Positions 22,480 to 34,479 of a DNA stretch of 64,000 nucleotides are shown piece after piece (position 1 is the first letter of the stretch; each line of letters opens with the position of its first letter). The notes below the pieces were generated by a model, which did no database searches, was not told the origin of the DNA, and saw only the letters and a program-made list of their open reading frames with translations. The stretch is from Eutreptiella sp. 'Long Island Sound 2002'. Its lineage: Eukaryota > Euglenozoa > Euglenophyceae > Eutreptiales > Eutreptiaceae. The stretch is taken from assembly GCA_964036045.1 (NCBI GenBank), contig OZ038382.1:117295429-117359428 (forward strand), read 5' to 3'. A program made the position numbers and the translations under genes.

Positions 22480-24035
22480 TTGGGGAAAATGAGTGGGCGC
22501 TGAATCTTGGTTGCTTTCTCCCATTGCTTGTGCTTCTCACTCTTCAGGTGCTACCTTTTTGCCTGTTCTGAGGATCCAACGAATACCCCACAACCACAAA
22601 CAGATTTTGGCATGGTGCCTGCACAACGACAAAGCGGCAGGGGGCACCAGTAAACAGCCAGACAAGGCTCCTGTGAGCAAAGAAAGAAGGGGTGGCAGGA
22701 GCCCAACCCAGGAAACCCTCGGAATTATAGGGGGGGGGGGGTCCAGAGCTGTACACCCACCCACCCGGCTGGAGACCCCCCCCAGACCCCCAGACCCCCC
22801 CCATTGCAACTTAACTCTTATAAACATTGCCTGGTCATCACACTCACCACAGCTCCAAATGGGGCAGGGGGAGGGGGGGGGGTCATGTTCACAGACTGGG
22901 TCTGGCCGCCCACCTGTCCTGGTGAGTTGCACACCTCTTCAACATGAGATCCACACAGGTAATGATGAAAGAGATTTCAGTGGAGGGCTGGCTGATCCCC
23001 TGCAAAAAAAAAGGGTGTTGAGCACAACACGGAGGTGTTGAAGTGAAGGCAAGGATCCACAGGACTCGTCAAAGGGATCAAAGGGATCAAAGATGTCTTG
23101 ACTGAGCCCCCCCCAAAAAAGAGCATAGGCATGTCCAGGATCACCTATTTGCCCCTCAGTGCTGCATATTGGAAGAACAGGGGGGGAGGTCGGACCCCAA
23201 GGGTTGGCCTTCCTCGTTTCCATGCAGCCCACCAAAGCTGCCGAAAATTTTGCTATTTCCTGGAGGCTTCTGAATGCTTGCTGTATTGTGCATGACGAAG
23301 AGAGTCTGGGGCATCTGCAAAATGGTAGGCAGGAGGGAATACAGCATAATGGTAGGCAGGAGGGAACACAGCAGGGCATAGAAACCTCATATCCTAGCAA
23401 GATGACTGCAGGAATGTAAATGAACACTAGCTAAATTCAACGACCTCCACAGCAAGCTGCAAGATACCAACACATTTGTCATTATTGAGCAATTTCAATT
23501 CCGAAGTAGAATTGGAAAGGGGGGACCCAGGTGCACATGGCCCGGGATCCATTGCACCTCCAGCGGGGGGGGGGGGGGTCCAAGCCTGTTTCCCAACCCC
23601 GCCCCCATTGGGCTTTCGGGGCTGGGCCCACCAAGGTGACCCCACATGCATATTCCAAGCATCATAAATGTACAGCGCCCCCCCCCCCCCCCCCTGGGGA
23701 AGGCATTGCACCTACCGGTTCAAACCACCTACCCCCAGGTCGGGGGAGGGGACTACCCCTTTTGGTGCACTTCTAATGGATGTGGGTGGCTTTTGGCCAC
23801 TTGTTGCTACTTCTACAAAGTTTTGGAAGGTTGGTGTTACAGCCCGCAAACAGAGCAAACTGTGTTTCCCAAATCAGATTGTTTTTCACTTGATCTCAAT
23901 GCATAAAAGTGGTTGTGTTTCATACATGCATTTTCCTTTAGAGACATGGCATCTTCACAAATGGAGGCCGGCCACAATGTAAACTTTGCACCAACCTTGG
24001 CAACGTAATTGCATGAATAGACATTAAGCAAACTT
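22480..24035. other. No supported gene; G/C runs
   Basis: G-runs near 22730-22741, 22869-22880 and 23567-23578, and a C-run near 23679-23695. GGAACACAGCA/GGAATACAGCA with TAGGCAGGAGG is a short tandem repeat near 23320-23370. Frames on both strands overlap and lack motifs. Confidence 0.35.
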
Positions 24036-24037
24036 GC

Positions 24038-24100
24038 TGTGCTGTGTTGTGCTGTGCTCTGTTGTGCTGTGTTGTGCTGTGTTGTGCTGTGTTGTGCTAT
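24038..24100 (+). repeat. TGTTGTGC microsatellite
   Basis: Repeats of TGTTGTGCTG with a few variants, followed by a short AATTGCGGGAA repeat. Confidence 0.9.
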
Positions 24101-24124
24101 TGCGGGAATTGCGGGAAAATTACG

Positions 24125-24330
24125 GAAAATTGCAATTTGCCATGGGTCCTAGTGACCCAATTTCTGCCCTTGTTAGCCCTTGCTAGTGTACCAGGAATGT
24201 TTATTTTTTAGTCTAATATTTGCCATTGGTCCCCGTGACCCAATTTCTGCCCCTATTGGCCCTGCTGGTGTACCAAGAAATTTTTTTTCTCGGTCTGATG
24301 GTTGCCATAGGTCCCAATGACCCATCTCCG
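24125..24330 (-). repeat. Diverged 82-bp repeat, about three units
   Basis: Plus-strand units read TGCCATxGGTCCxxxTGACCC, then AATTTCTGCCC and GGTGTACCA(G/A)GAA. In reverse complement this matches the repeat at 1902-2030 (GCAGAAATTGGG and TTCCTGGTA). Confidence 0.7.
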
Positions 24331-24779
24331 GCAGAATCCCTCCTTTTTGAGTGCACAGCGTAGCTGAATGGTGTAGTTGCGCTCGGAAGTGGTGCGGGTG
24401 TAGTGAACGGCGAACACATGCGCTATTCATCGTTGTGGAATTTTTCGTATGGCATCTTGGGGTAGGCATGCCAATGGAAGGGGAGAGGAACAAAAATGGT
24501 GAACATCCCTGCATGCAACATATGATGGGATGCGCAAACCCATACCCATTCCCACCACACCCAAACCCATACCCATCAAGCCCATAACCCATGCACCACT
24601 CCCTTTCCTCTAACACCCCAAAAGGTGGATCAGCCCAATGAAGATAAAGAATGGTCCACAATTGCACTACACTGCTGAGTGTGCCCTACCTGAAGAGCCA
24701 TTGTCTTGGCGGTCTGTCCTTTGTAAGACCTATCACAACATGACACCCAGCCACGTTGGAGTCCCGGACAGGTATATGC

Positions 24780-25300
24780 AGAAGGTCTGATGTCTGATGT
24801 GGCATGTTGTGTTCTAAGTGTATCCAAGAAGATGTCTAATGTCAGATATGGGTCCGATGCTTGGAGGGGGGGAGAAAATGGGCCCAAAACTAATGCTCCC
24901 CCCCACCCATTCCCCAAGATCAAAAGAAAAAAATAAAGGTGTTGCGCACATGGGCCATGCGAAAAATCAAGGAGGAAAAAAATCTAAGCAACCTGAATCC
25001 AAAAAAAAAAAAGGTATACATAAAACGGGTTTGTGAAAATGAGGTATGCCGAAAAAGGGGAAAATGGGGGAGATGGGAGAGCTTGGAAAATGGGAAAATT
25101 GAAAAACCACCAACAATCAATGGGGAAACACCTTGGAGAACAGGAAAGCTGGCAATTACAAAAACCAAAAAAATCATGTGCAATGACAAAACACAAGCAA
25201 GTGCATGCACACATGAGGACACGACCATCTCATTCATCCATCAGTCCATCCAAGCCATCCACAGGTTGGGAGCAACAGGGTTGGGAGCTGCTAGGCGGCG
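24780..25300 (+). repeat. Dispersed repeat related to 29459-30310 and 48390-48830
   Basis: Shares TCTGATGTCTGATG, CCAAGAAGATGTCTxAT and an A/G-rich tract with 29459-30310. This marks the 3' non-coding end shared by copies of the large element. Confidence 0.6.
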
Positions 25301-25780
25301 CTGCAGAACGGGGGACACGGTCTGTATCGAGCACAAGAGCATTCCATTGTGCCAACAAAGGCAAGGCATGCTGCATAGCAATCTCCCTTGCTTGTCTACA
25401 GTTGCTACCACTTGGTAATCTCATGCCAAGCACATCCAAGCAATGGGACAATGTGGCCCTTGTCCAATCCCGCAGCTTTGCCATTACCAACTTTGCCTAC
25501 ATCCTGGCGACACCACGCCCCTTGTCTAGCTTGCGTGGTGTAGCCCATTCATCCGCATTGTATTTTTCACCATCCTCATAGACATCATGTGCAACATTCA
25601 CTGCCAACTCTGTGCAAGGGTGGGGACTTGCAGAAAAGCATGCATAACAAACCAAACATGTGTTACACCGGATGCGAACCGATTGCTTGCATGTGGCACA
25701 CTCCATACCTCTGCGAAAAGTGAAGAAGTCATTGTTCCCATCCTGTGTGGGGTACCATCTGGTGCATGAACCGTCGCCAC
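25230..25780 (-). pseudogene. Fragment (copy C) of Cys-rich zinc-binding-like exon
   Basis: 25706-25497 reads MECATCKQSVRIRCNTCLVC and continues with acidic sequence. 25490-25230 reads KLRDWTRATLSHCLDVLG and ends in a Ser/Pro stretch. Both match 30471-31181 block by block, but here a frameshift splits them. The four CxxC-like Cys pairs suggest a zinc-binding fold. Only the 3' exon of the element survives in this copy. Confidence 0.65.
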
Positions 25781-25789
25781 ATCTACGTT

Positions 25790-26470
25790 GTCTTAGGCGG
25801 CCCTATTGGTTGGTGCCGAAATTGCCACAGTTCCAAAATGACTACCACCCCAAAATAGGGCAAAAAAACCACTTTCAAAAATTGTACTTTTGTCCTGTGC
25901 ATGGCACACCCCTAAAACCATGTGTTTTGCCCTGTACGGCCGTGGGGGGGGGGGGGTATCAGGATTGACAGTCAAAACCCATGTATACCCTTCATTCTTG
26001 TGCGCTGTAGTGCACAAGTGTAGGAAAATCCAACTTTGATATGTCCCCATACCGTGTTCTTGAGATGGTATCTAAAAACGCAACTTAAAAATTGTAGCAC
26101 AGATGCAGACAAGCAAGCAAGGGCAAAAAGCTGGGCTATACTTTCTTGAGAAACTAAATGACCCAGTTAGTGTGACTGTATGGGAAGCGTGCTCAAGGTC
26201 TGCACCATAAGTGCAAGCAAGGAGGTCCTGGTAATAGGAACCTACAAATACGGTGCGAAAAACAAGGGGAAGCAAAGCCCATGCAATAAATGGCTCTGCA
26301 GGGCATAAAAAATGGCGACCCGTCGAGTTTGGGCACTGCAGCTCCCAACCATCTCAAAATAGGAAAAATGGCACCAGTTCGACACCTGTCCACACGACAA
26401 ACCATGGACCCAACACAAGACATTCACGGAGACAGGTGGTGACCACAACGCAAAGCAAACTACTTCTTCT
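25790..26470. other. No supported gene
   Basis: G-run near 25945-25956. Minus-strand frame 26050-25793 has balanced composition but no motif. Confidence 0.3.
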
Positions 26471-26577
26471 TGGGGGTTGGGTTCTTGCCCTTGGCTTGCC
26501 CCGCGTTGGTGTGTCAAGTATTGAAGGGGGCACTGTCCTTTGTGGTGGGCTTCTTGGGGGGGGGGGTCTCCTCGTCA

Positions 26578-29090
26578 CTATGGCCATGGTCCCAGGACAC
26601 CTGTCGCTTCGATGGGGTGAGCTTGGGCCTGTCCGCCCCCCCCCTTCACCTGCTCCACCTTGTCGTCAGTGTCTGATTCGGGCTTATCCATCTCCCCATC
26701 ATCGTCACCAGGGTTCTGGACACCAACGGGAAAACAATCCCTAATTCTGGGGGGCCAAGCATCCCAATTCACAAGGCAAACACAATACATCTCCTGTACA
26801 TAAGCAGCTGGCTGTTCGCAAAACTCACCAAATAATCCCCGATGTCTTGTAAAGCATGCAGCGATGCAGGGGCTCTCCGGAAGGCAAGACGATAGCTCAG
26901 CTGGCAAAATGGCCGATGCGGTGAGAATGAGCAGCCAGACTTCGTCCTCCGTCTCCCTGTCGCGTCGCGGAACCACACCGAAGATCTGCAACACCCAACC
27001 AGCCACATCCAGACCGATGGTGTTGATGTATGCACCCTGATGGCAAATACAAAATTTTGGGACATTCACTCGGAACTTGTCGGGCACACAGAAACAAATC
27101 GTTCTCTCCCCAAATGGATACACCGGGTGTCCACACTGCTGATCAAAAAAAGAGGTCATGATACACGGGCAGCCCCTCTAGTCCTCTGAGTCACGCAATT
27201 GATGAACCACGAACTGAACATCGACCTGCATTCCACCAACTGCCACCGGGACTGACTTTCCAGCAACCTTCAACACCAAGGAATGGACATCCTCCAACTG
27301 GTCCTTCGTACACTCAATGAAGACCTAGTGAAAAGCGCATTTCAGCACAAATGGGCATTGCAACTCCCAAACTGTTCAATGTTGCATGTGACACTACCTG
27401 TGACCCCTTTTTGCCGCCTAACACCATTGTATAATCCTTCAAAATCATTGCATGCGGGATCACCTTGACAGTAGTAATTGCAACTGCCTGTGCCCGAGCT
27501 CCGTGTGCTTCTGCTCCATCCTAAGGCTTGTTGAGCCAAATAGTTGTCGATTTCTCCCCATCCAAGGTGCTCACCACTGGTTCTTTGACTTGTCGGGCTA
27601 GTGCAATGCGCAGGTCGGCCCATTCCCCATCTGTCCATAGCACCGCTGGTTGGACACAATCCTAGCTTGGCATAGGATTTGCAGCAATCCAGCTCCACTT
27701 TCCCAGCGACAATTTTGATGCCCTCGGGGACTTGGCAAGCAATTTGCAATCTTGTGAACGGTCACTAGGAAGATAGGGGGCCATTGGTACCATAGGCACC
27801 CAAACAGTATTGTGTCCGCAGGGGGGGGGGGGGCAAACCACGAAAGCCAGAGAGTAGGACAGGACAGGGGCATACGTCGCCTCGGGTGTACGAGCATGTT
27901 TTCCGGATGTAGGTGCAGCATCTCCCACAACCGATCTCTCTTTGAAAGTCTTGCCTTGGCGTGTGACCCGGCGATCTTGGCATCCTCTCTAGCCATGTAC
28001 AACGGCACTTCATCCATCTGGTCGCCGTGCACACCCGTAAGTAGGGGTTGATCACTACAGGGCGATAAACTCGTTCTGACAGAATTTGGCCACTGCAGTT
28101 CCCATTACATGCGAAAAGCACAAAAAAATGCACCAGAAAGGCGGCAGTACCTTCTCCCGAGTTTTTTCGAAGATGTCAATGTGCTCGGCCCCACGCCCGT
28201 CCGACAGCTGCACCAAGGTCACCTAGGGTCTCCAATTCTTCCACATAGTGTCCTGCAAAGGGTACACGGAGAATTAGCACACATAGACATTGGGGGACAA
28301 GTGCGATGAGATCCGGAGGTTTTTTGGCGCATTGCGTGTTGCACACCATTATTGTTTTCTCGCTAAGCCGGCGGGCCTTTCGCAATGCCACTAGTAGCAT
28401 CTCCTTTCGCTTGCCCTTCTGTATCTCAATCCATATGCGCGCCGCGACCTATTCCATGCCGAGTTTTGTAACAGAGTGTTAAACTTCATTGTGGTCCCCT
28501 CCAATAATCTCTCGGATGTCAATAGGGCACTCATGTTTCATTTCTTCGGAGTACAGGTGATTGAGCTAGTCCGGTCGCACCTGTGATTTGGAACAATACT
28601 CCCGATAGAGGTGTTCGAGGGCTGTGAGGATATGGGCTCCACCCAGGCAGTATGGCACTTTTGCTAAGATAACAATGGTACACAGCACGCTAAAAATTAT
28701 GGGAAGACGAACGAGATGGGTACTGGAGTTCCTAAATGACGTGATTCCCTAAAATAGGGGAGGCATGTACCTTCATCTCGCTAAATGAAAATATTGCAGA
28801 TCGGTCTGAACGGTGGGTTGATCCTCAAGCCGGTCATGCGTTGTAGTACTGCATCCTCGCTCCTGGCTCTTGTCTGGCGCCGAGTCGTCTCGAGGTGAAA
28901 TCTGATCTTCGTGACTTGGATCTTGACCAGCTCCTTCTTGACCCATGTGGTTTTGAAGGTCTCTGTCGCCTTCTGGTTCGCCGACCGCTGTCGTGGAGCC
29001 TGTTCCACCTGCGACCTCGCTCTCTCTACTGTGTGGACGGCCTGCGACGCAGTGTGGTGCTCAACCCCTTCCGGCGGTGCCTTCCAAAGC
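26578..29090 (-). pseudogene. Unrecognised multi-exon gene with in-frame stops
   Basis: Coherent minus-strand protein segments run through this stretch. About 29060-28781 includes TTWVKKELVKIQVTKIRFHL. About 28660-28176 has HILTALEHLYREYCSK and KGKRKEMLLVALRKARRL, with three in-frame stops. 28060-27850 has DQMDEVPLYMAREDAKIAGS after a one-base shift. About 27749-27342 is Cys-rich. About 27330-26578 is longest, with PVAVGGMQVDVQFVVHQL, one TAG, then HPVYPFGERTICFCVPDKF, many Cys and an acidic end (ESDTDDKVEQ). I recognise no family. Composition and continuity across stops argue for a real ancestral gene, now decayed or carrying sequence errors. Confidence 0.4.
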
Positions 29091-29280
29091 CATGGCTGGG
29101 GAAAGGGGCCGACAAGAGATTAAACACAGTGGAATTGGCAACAATACATAGAAAACAAGATTTAGGCACTCCTAATTCTCAGGTCCACTTGCAGCGCTTC
29201 ATGATAGTACAAAAACGATAGAGTTCGCATCTCCCTCTGACGCACCAGGCAAAAAACGGTGTTAACACAAACCGCTTCAA

Positions 29281-29450
29281 GGGGGGGGGGGGGGTCAATG
29301 TCAGCTCTATCGTCACCCACAAAATCACCGTGTAGGCCTACACCTCCAGTTGCAGCCACAGGGGGGGGGGGTGTTGTTGTTGTCATTGTCACCATCATTA
29401 TTTTGGGGAGCAGCCGGCGCCACGGGGGGGGGGGGGGTCACACCAGGATT
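29281..29450 (+). repeat. Three G-runs flanking GTT/GTC repeats
   Basis: G-runs at about 29281-29294, 29361-29370 and 29425-29437, with a GTTGTTGTTGTCATTGTC stretch between. No gene. Confidence 0.6.
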
Positions 29451-29458
29451 GTGTATAA

Positions 29459-30310
29459 AGTCTGATGTTTGATGTCTGATAAGGGATGTTGTGTGTGCCG
29501 TCTGTCCAAGAAGATGTCTGATATTCTTATCTACTGGAGGTGGGTCTAGGGGTCTAATGCCTAGAGGAAATTGGGAGAAACTATGCCTAAATCAACCCCT
29601 CCCCCGCCGTTGTCCACACCAAATTCTTCACAGGAAACCCCCCCCGTGACCCACCAATCCCCCCCCCCCCCACTATCGGGTGCTTTCCAACCCCCCCCCC
29701 CCCCCCCCCCCCCCAGAGAAAAAAGGCGCCACAAAAAACACAAACCCCCCGTTTGGAAAACAATTGCACACCTGTTGTTGACAGCAGTGTATGTGACAAC
29801 TTCAATTTGATTCTCATTTTGGTTGTTTGAGCCGACAATTTGTTTGTGTACAACACCCTTGAGGTGTTTCTGATTTTTGCGGTCTAGGCCTTTGCGCCTT
29901 AGACCACAGACCCCTTCAATGATGAACACGCCGATAACAACTGAGAAAGCTGAGAAACAACTGAGGAAACACAAAAACAAAAAGGGAAGACACAATTGAA
30001 GAATCATTCAGAAACCACCTGTGACAATCAGAAACATGGCAGTACAAAAATGAAAAACACTTTGAGCACCACAATGGGGAAATGGGGAAAATGGGTGAGC
30101 AAGAAAAGTGGCCAAAAAAATTAGAATTTGGGAAAGGGAAAGGGGAAAGGGGAAAGGGGAAAGGGGAAAGGGGAAAATGTGGGAGCAGGAAAAATGGGAA
30201 AATTGAACGACCACCACACAAAACAGCCATATGTAGCACTGAAAACCAAATGGAAAACGTGGGGGAAATGTGCCAAAAAGGGAAAAGGGGAAAAAATCTC
30301 AAGGGATAGC
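29459..30310 (+). repeat. Dispersed repeat, 3' part of large element
   Basis: The left part (TCTGATGTTTGATGTCTGAT, AAGAAGATGTCTGAT) matches 24781-24860. The part at 29590-29660, read in reverse, matches 48650-48720 (TGTGAAGAATxTGGTGTGGAC). The part at 29870-29960, reversed, matches 48180-48270 (CATxGAAGGGGTCTGTGGTC). C-runs up to about 24 bases lie near 29690-29714. Confidence 0.65.
30126..30178 (+). repeat. GGGAAA/GGGGAAA purine repeat
   Basis: Seven or so consecutive GGGGAAA or GGGAAA units; the minus strand is the corresponding pyrimidine tract. Confidence 0.9.
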
Positions 30311-30470
30311 ATCATGACCATTGCAATTGGCATCAGTTAAATTCGGATCCACAAATAAAATGGTCATGGTATGCCACAGAACATCAAATGTGCCAACAGG
30401 GAAAATGGGAAAAATCTTCGAAGACATCGCACAACAACAAAAGGGCACATGCAAATACGTGGCGATCCTC

Positions 30471-31181
30471 TCATTCATGGATGAGTCCATCCATGTGATC
30501 CACTGGTTGCGAGCAACTGGGCTGGGAGCTGCTTGGTGGTGCCGCAGAACGTGTGACACGGTCCGTGTCCGGCACAGAGGCATCCCATTTTGCCAATAAT
30601 GGCAACGCTTGCTGCGTAGCAAGGTCCCGCATGTCCCGCCGATTGCTGTTACCCGCCACCTTCACACCAAGCACATCAAGACAATTCAACAACGCCCCCT
30701 TTGTCCAATCACGCAGCCTGCCATTCTGTGCTGCCATTACCAACTTCGCCTGCATTCTGGCCACACCGCGCCCCTTATCTGGCTTGCGTGGTGTGGCCAA
30801 TTCGTCTGCACTATTGTTCTCCCCCTCATCACAGACATCATCTACAACATTCACCACCACGTCCCCACAAGGAAGCGGGCTTGCGCAAAAGCATGCATGG
30901 CACACCAGACATGTATTGCACCAGATGCGAACCTCCTTCTTGCATGTGGCACACTCCATACCTCTGCAAAAAGTGATGAAGTGATGGTTGCCAGCATGCG
31001 AGTCAGGGGTCCCATCTGGTGCCACAGTGCGGACCACATCAGCCTGGTGCCGTTCTGTACCCTTTCCTGAGGGGGCCGTGGAGGCTAGTGGTGTACCCGG
31101 CCCTCCAAAGAAGGGCACGTTGTCACCATCATCAGCCACTGCTTCATTAACTTGTAGACATTGCAGCATCGCAGCTTCCAA
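30471..31181 (-). CDS. Cys-rich zinc-binding-like terminal exon, copy A
   Basis: This 236-residue frame follows the hAT-like transposase on the same strand. The upstream frame carries a strong donor (AAG|GTAAGT, intron starting at 31199), so this is probably the next exon rather than a separate gene. The acceptor is not certain; an AG lies near 31158 before the conserved DDGDNVPFFGGPGT. Visible features: MECATCKKEVRIWCNTCLVC followed by HACFCASPLPC, an acidic stretch, a helical RLRDWTKGALLNCLDVLGVK segment and a Ser/Pro end. Related sequences exist at 25230-25706 and, for the first residues only, at 52877. The Cys pairs suggest metal binding; function unknown. Confidence 0.55.
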   Translation of the reverse strand: MEAAMLQCLQVNEAVADDGDNVPFFGGPGTPLASTAPSGKGTERHQADVVRTVAPDGTPDSHAGNHHFITFCRGMECATCKKEVRIWCNTCLVCHACFCASPLPCGDVVVNVVDDVCDEGENNSADELATPRKPDKGRGVARMQAKLVMAAQNGRLRDWTKGALLNCLDVLGVKVAGNSNRRDMRDLATQQALPLLAKWDASVPDTDRVTRSAAPPSSSQPSCSQPVDHMDGLIHE

Positions 31182-31184
31182 AGA

Positions 31185-33992
31185 TTAGCTTTCACTTACC
31201 TTCCTTGAAACCCTCTGTCTTGGGCGCAGATCGAAGCTTGCACGGGCAGCCAGGTGGCGTGCCACTACAACACCTTGTCCCTTTGCCCATTGCTCTAAAG
31301 GGGGCAAGTTGGAATGCAATGCCATGCACATGCTGAGGACATGTGTCTCCACAATGTCATGCATATTGCTGCAGAACCTCCCACACAAAGAGATGGCACG
31401 CTCTACTCCAGCTTCAGCGGGGCAATACGTTCGCAATAATGCGAGAACGCGCCACACATTCACCCACTGTGCATGTGCCCTTTCAGGTGCCAATGCCTCC
31501 CACATTTTGGACGTTTGCACAGTTGCAAAGTGCTGCACCATGTGCTCCTTAAGGCCTTCCCACTCTACCAAGGCACGGTCACAGTTCACATGTGCTGCGC
31601 GCAACTCTTCTTGGTGTGCAGCCATGAACTGACACAACTGCTCTATCCCATATGCAGCACGCTCATTCACCGGGAGGGCAAGGAAACGGCCATGGTCCAA
31701 CAATACCGCGCACTCCAACACCCCCCTGGGGTCAATGGTTGCCTGCCCCTCCTTGATGCCTGCAAGCAACACATCAGTTACTGCACGCGCCTGAACGCCT
31801 GGAAGAGGAGGGGTTGTTACACACTTCTGCCCACCTGAATCAAAGTGGACCAACTACACACCATGCCACGCACCGGTCGCAGTTTGCGCCTTGAACTGCA
31901 ACCATCGTTGACCCTCCTCACAAGCCACCTTCTGCAACCGGGCTTGTAGCATACCTGTGGCAGTGGCTAAGTGTGCACCTGTGGGCGCGCGCATTTGTGC
32001 CACATTGTTAAAACACCGCATGCCATGCAGGATGTCCCCAAAAACCACCCCCCATGCAAGCAAACTGGGATCATGGCAGTCCTCCCACACATCCTCCTCC
32101 TTGGTAGAATGCTGCAACTTGTAATCCAAGTGGTGTGCCACCCACGGGACATTGGCCAAAAAAAGCGGTGTTGCGCCGTGCATTTGCCTGTGACCACGTG
32201 ATGCGATGACTTGTGGGGATGAGTTGCAAGCCACTACGGTTGGCCTGCACATGCTTCTGCACACACTTTTGCAACTCCTTCCACTGCCATGCCCCACTAT
32301 ACAAGCCTCGTTGCCGATCGACGGCCGCCATGTAATCAACATGGGTCGGGCCCGCAGCCTCCAACACAAGACCTAACTTGCGCTGCAACACATGGCACGG
32401 CTCACCCAAGGGTGTCATCAACACTAACCACTGCCCAATCAAGGCAAACACATTGCTCTCAACGATAGAGACATCAACAACCTGCCGCGCACTGGCACCC
32501 CGCACAACAAGGTTGGAAGCCCCGTCCACTACAAAGGTCACTACCCTCTTTGCCCACCAATCTCGGTCACGAATCCAAGACAGCGGCACGCATTCTAGCT
32601 GTGTTGCAATCTCATGCGCATCGCCACAGGCCACCACCCCAAGGAACACCTCAGACATGCCCCCAGGGCCAGCCCCCGGGAAAATAAGCAGAATGGCGTA
32701 CTCATTGACGCGATGCCTTTGCCTATCCGAGCCGTCAAGCAACACTGCAATGAACGTTGCCAGGAATAAGGCGTGAATTACCTCATCTTGCATGGCATCA
32801 TGCATTACTGCAATAGCCTTCTCAACTATCCACCGCCGTGATGCATGGTGCCCAGGGGCAGATGTCAAAGAGCAACGCAGAAGAATGCGCTCACTTATAG
32901 CACGGATGGAAGTGCACATGCGTAACCCAATATACACCTCAACCAACGGTGACAAAATGGCTGCCTCAGCATCCGACATAGCCACATCAATGTCCATGGC
33001 TTCCCCCCTATGAACACAATGTTCCCTCCCACCACGTCAGCTGTGGCAGCGGCAGTGGGGCACAATGCGCGATATCGCTCTGCACAATGCAGCTTGAAAC
33101 TGTCCTCGGCTAGTCGGTGGTGGTGCCCTGGCCTACGCAAATTCTTTCGCGTTGATGTTGTGCCACGTGATAACCCCAAGTGGCTTTCCAACACCTCCTT
33201 CCGCCACGTTTTTGGGCCAGAGGTCTTCATGCGCATCCCTGCAGCATATGTTCCCAATACCAAGGCTTCATTATTTCTAGGGGGACGCGCCACCTCTAGA
33301 ATGCCACACACATTAGCCCACGCACAACACACACACTCAACACCCCCACTTGTCGTGAACGGATACTGCCAATGAGCGGCTACAAGCGTTTGTAGTGTCT
33401 TCCGACCACCGTCCAGTTGCATGGGAGTGGCTTGCATCCGCACGCACAATGCATCCTTCCCTGATGCGGCCAATGCAACAGACCTCGACCTGTCCTGCTC
33501 CACTAACTGTGCCACTGGCGTTTGTGACATGCCATGCTCTGCATGCCGCGCATCCCACTCTTTTGCATGCCGTGCTCTAAGTTGCATCTCGTGTGCTTCA
33601 ACACGCACTCTCAGATGCCTTGCCACTCGCACCTTGCGCTTCTGCAGCAACTGTGCCACTGCCTCAACAAATTCTGAGGACGTCTGTAGCGGCGCCGAGG
33701 CAGCCACACACATCTCATCACGCATGCTCTGGGCATGCATACTCATGTTCCGGTCCGCTACCCTTGATGCACTCTGTGTTGCAGTTGGGGAAGGGGGGGG
33801 TGCACCTCGTGCCAGCGCCATGGCTGGCACAGAGGAGTCCATATGCACGCTCTGGGCATGCATAGGCCTGTTCCTGTACCCAACCCTTGAACACCCCTGT
33901 GTTGAAGGAGGGGGGGGGGGGCGCACCCAGGGGGGGGGGGGGGAAGAATAGAAATTTCCCCAGGAGGTGAATTTTTTTTTTGACCGCGACAC
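31185..33992 (-). CDS. hAT-like transposase, copy A
   Basis: Four minus-strand frames join into one protein of about 900 residues. 33992-32895 is N-terminal, with a twice-repeated MHAQS block, a coiled region and CVCCAWANVCG followed by spaced Cys/His (TTF/BED-like finger). A G-run change near 32990 leads into 32997-32071 (MSDAEAAILSPLVEVYIGLR, then TFVVDGASNLVVRG), the region that in DUF4371-type hAT proteins precedes and includes the catalytic core. One extra T near 32163 leads into 32369-31854, then a TAG at 31854-31856, then 31853-31185. That last part has MWEALAPERAH and AGVERAISLCGRFCSNMHDI, matching the hAT dimerisation region. Copy B shows the T insertion and the TAG are not ancestral. 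It sits downstream of the OTU/oxygenase/USP gene in element order. Confidence 0.65.
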
Positions 33993-34190
33993 TTGTCACC
34001 CCCCAACCCCGTATACAAAAATTTCTACCCGCGGGGGACTTTTTCTACCCAACCCCCATTGTCCCCATTGGGCCCACAGACCCCCGCCCCCTGCCCCCCC
34101 CCCCCTGGCTCCCCCCCCCTGGCTCCCCCCCCCGTTGCCCCCCCCCCCCCCCCCCCCAACCCCACCCCGTCCCCCTCACTCTGCCGCCCC
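33900..34190 (+). repeat. Poly-C/G tracts and ACCGCGACACTTGTC repeat
   Basis: ACCGCGACACTTGTC at 33983-33997 also occurs at about 42361 and 42470. Long C-runs (34097-34162) and G-runs (33910-33943) follow and precede it. This is the right-hand boundary between copy A and the 8.3-kb intervening block. Confidence 0.7.
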
Positions 34191-34479
34191 CACAGAAATT
34201 ATATCGAGGCGGCCCCGGCTACCATGGCCAGGCGTGGCCAATCACATGCCCCCGATCCTAGGGCCGACTCACAGAGCGCCGGGTTGCAAGCACAACAGCA
34301 CCAACTGTCACATGGATTGTTCACATGTATATGTACGTAAGCACATTGATCTCTTGACGCCATCGCTCTCTCAAAGAGAAGAGACTATGGCCCCGGCTCA
34401 ATGTGCCAAAGCGTGGAAGGGAAATGCACCCTTCGGCACTGCGTCGCACTCGGTACTCGCACGCACAACGCTTGGGACT

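Noticed and set aside
29571-30333. Pro- and Phe-rich proteins on both strands at 29.5-30.3 kb
   Set aside because: They are translations of C-runs and of the GGGGAAA purine repeat; the region is a dispersed non-coding repeat shared with 48.2-48.8 kb.
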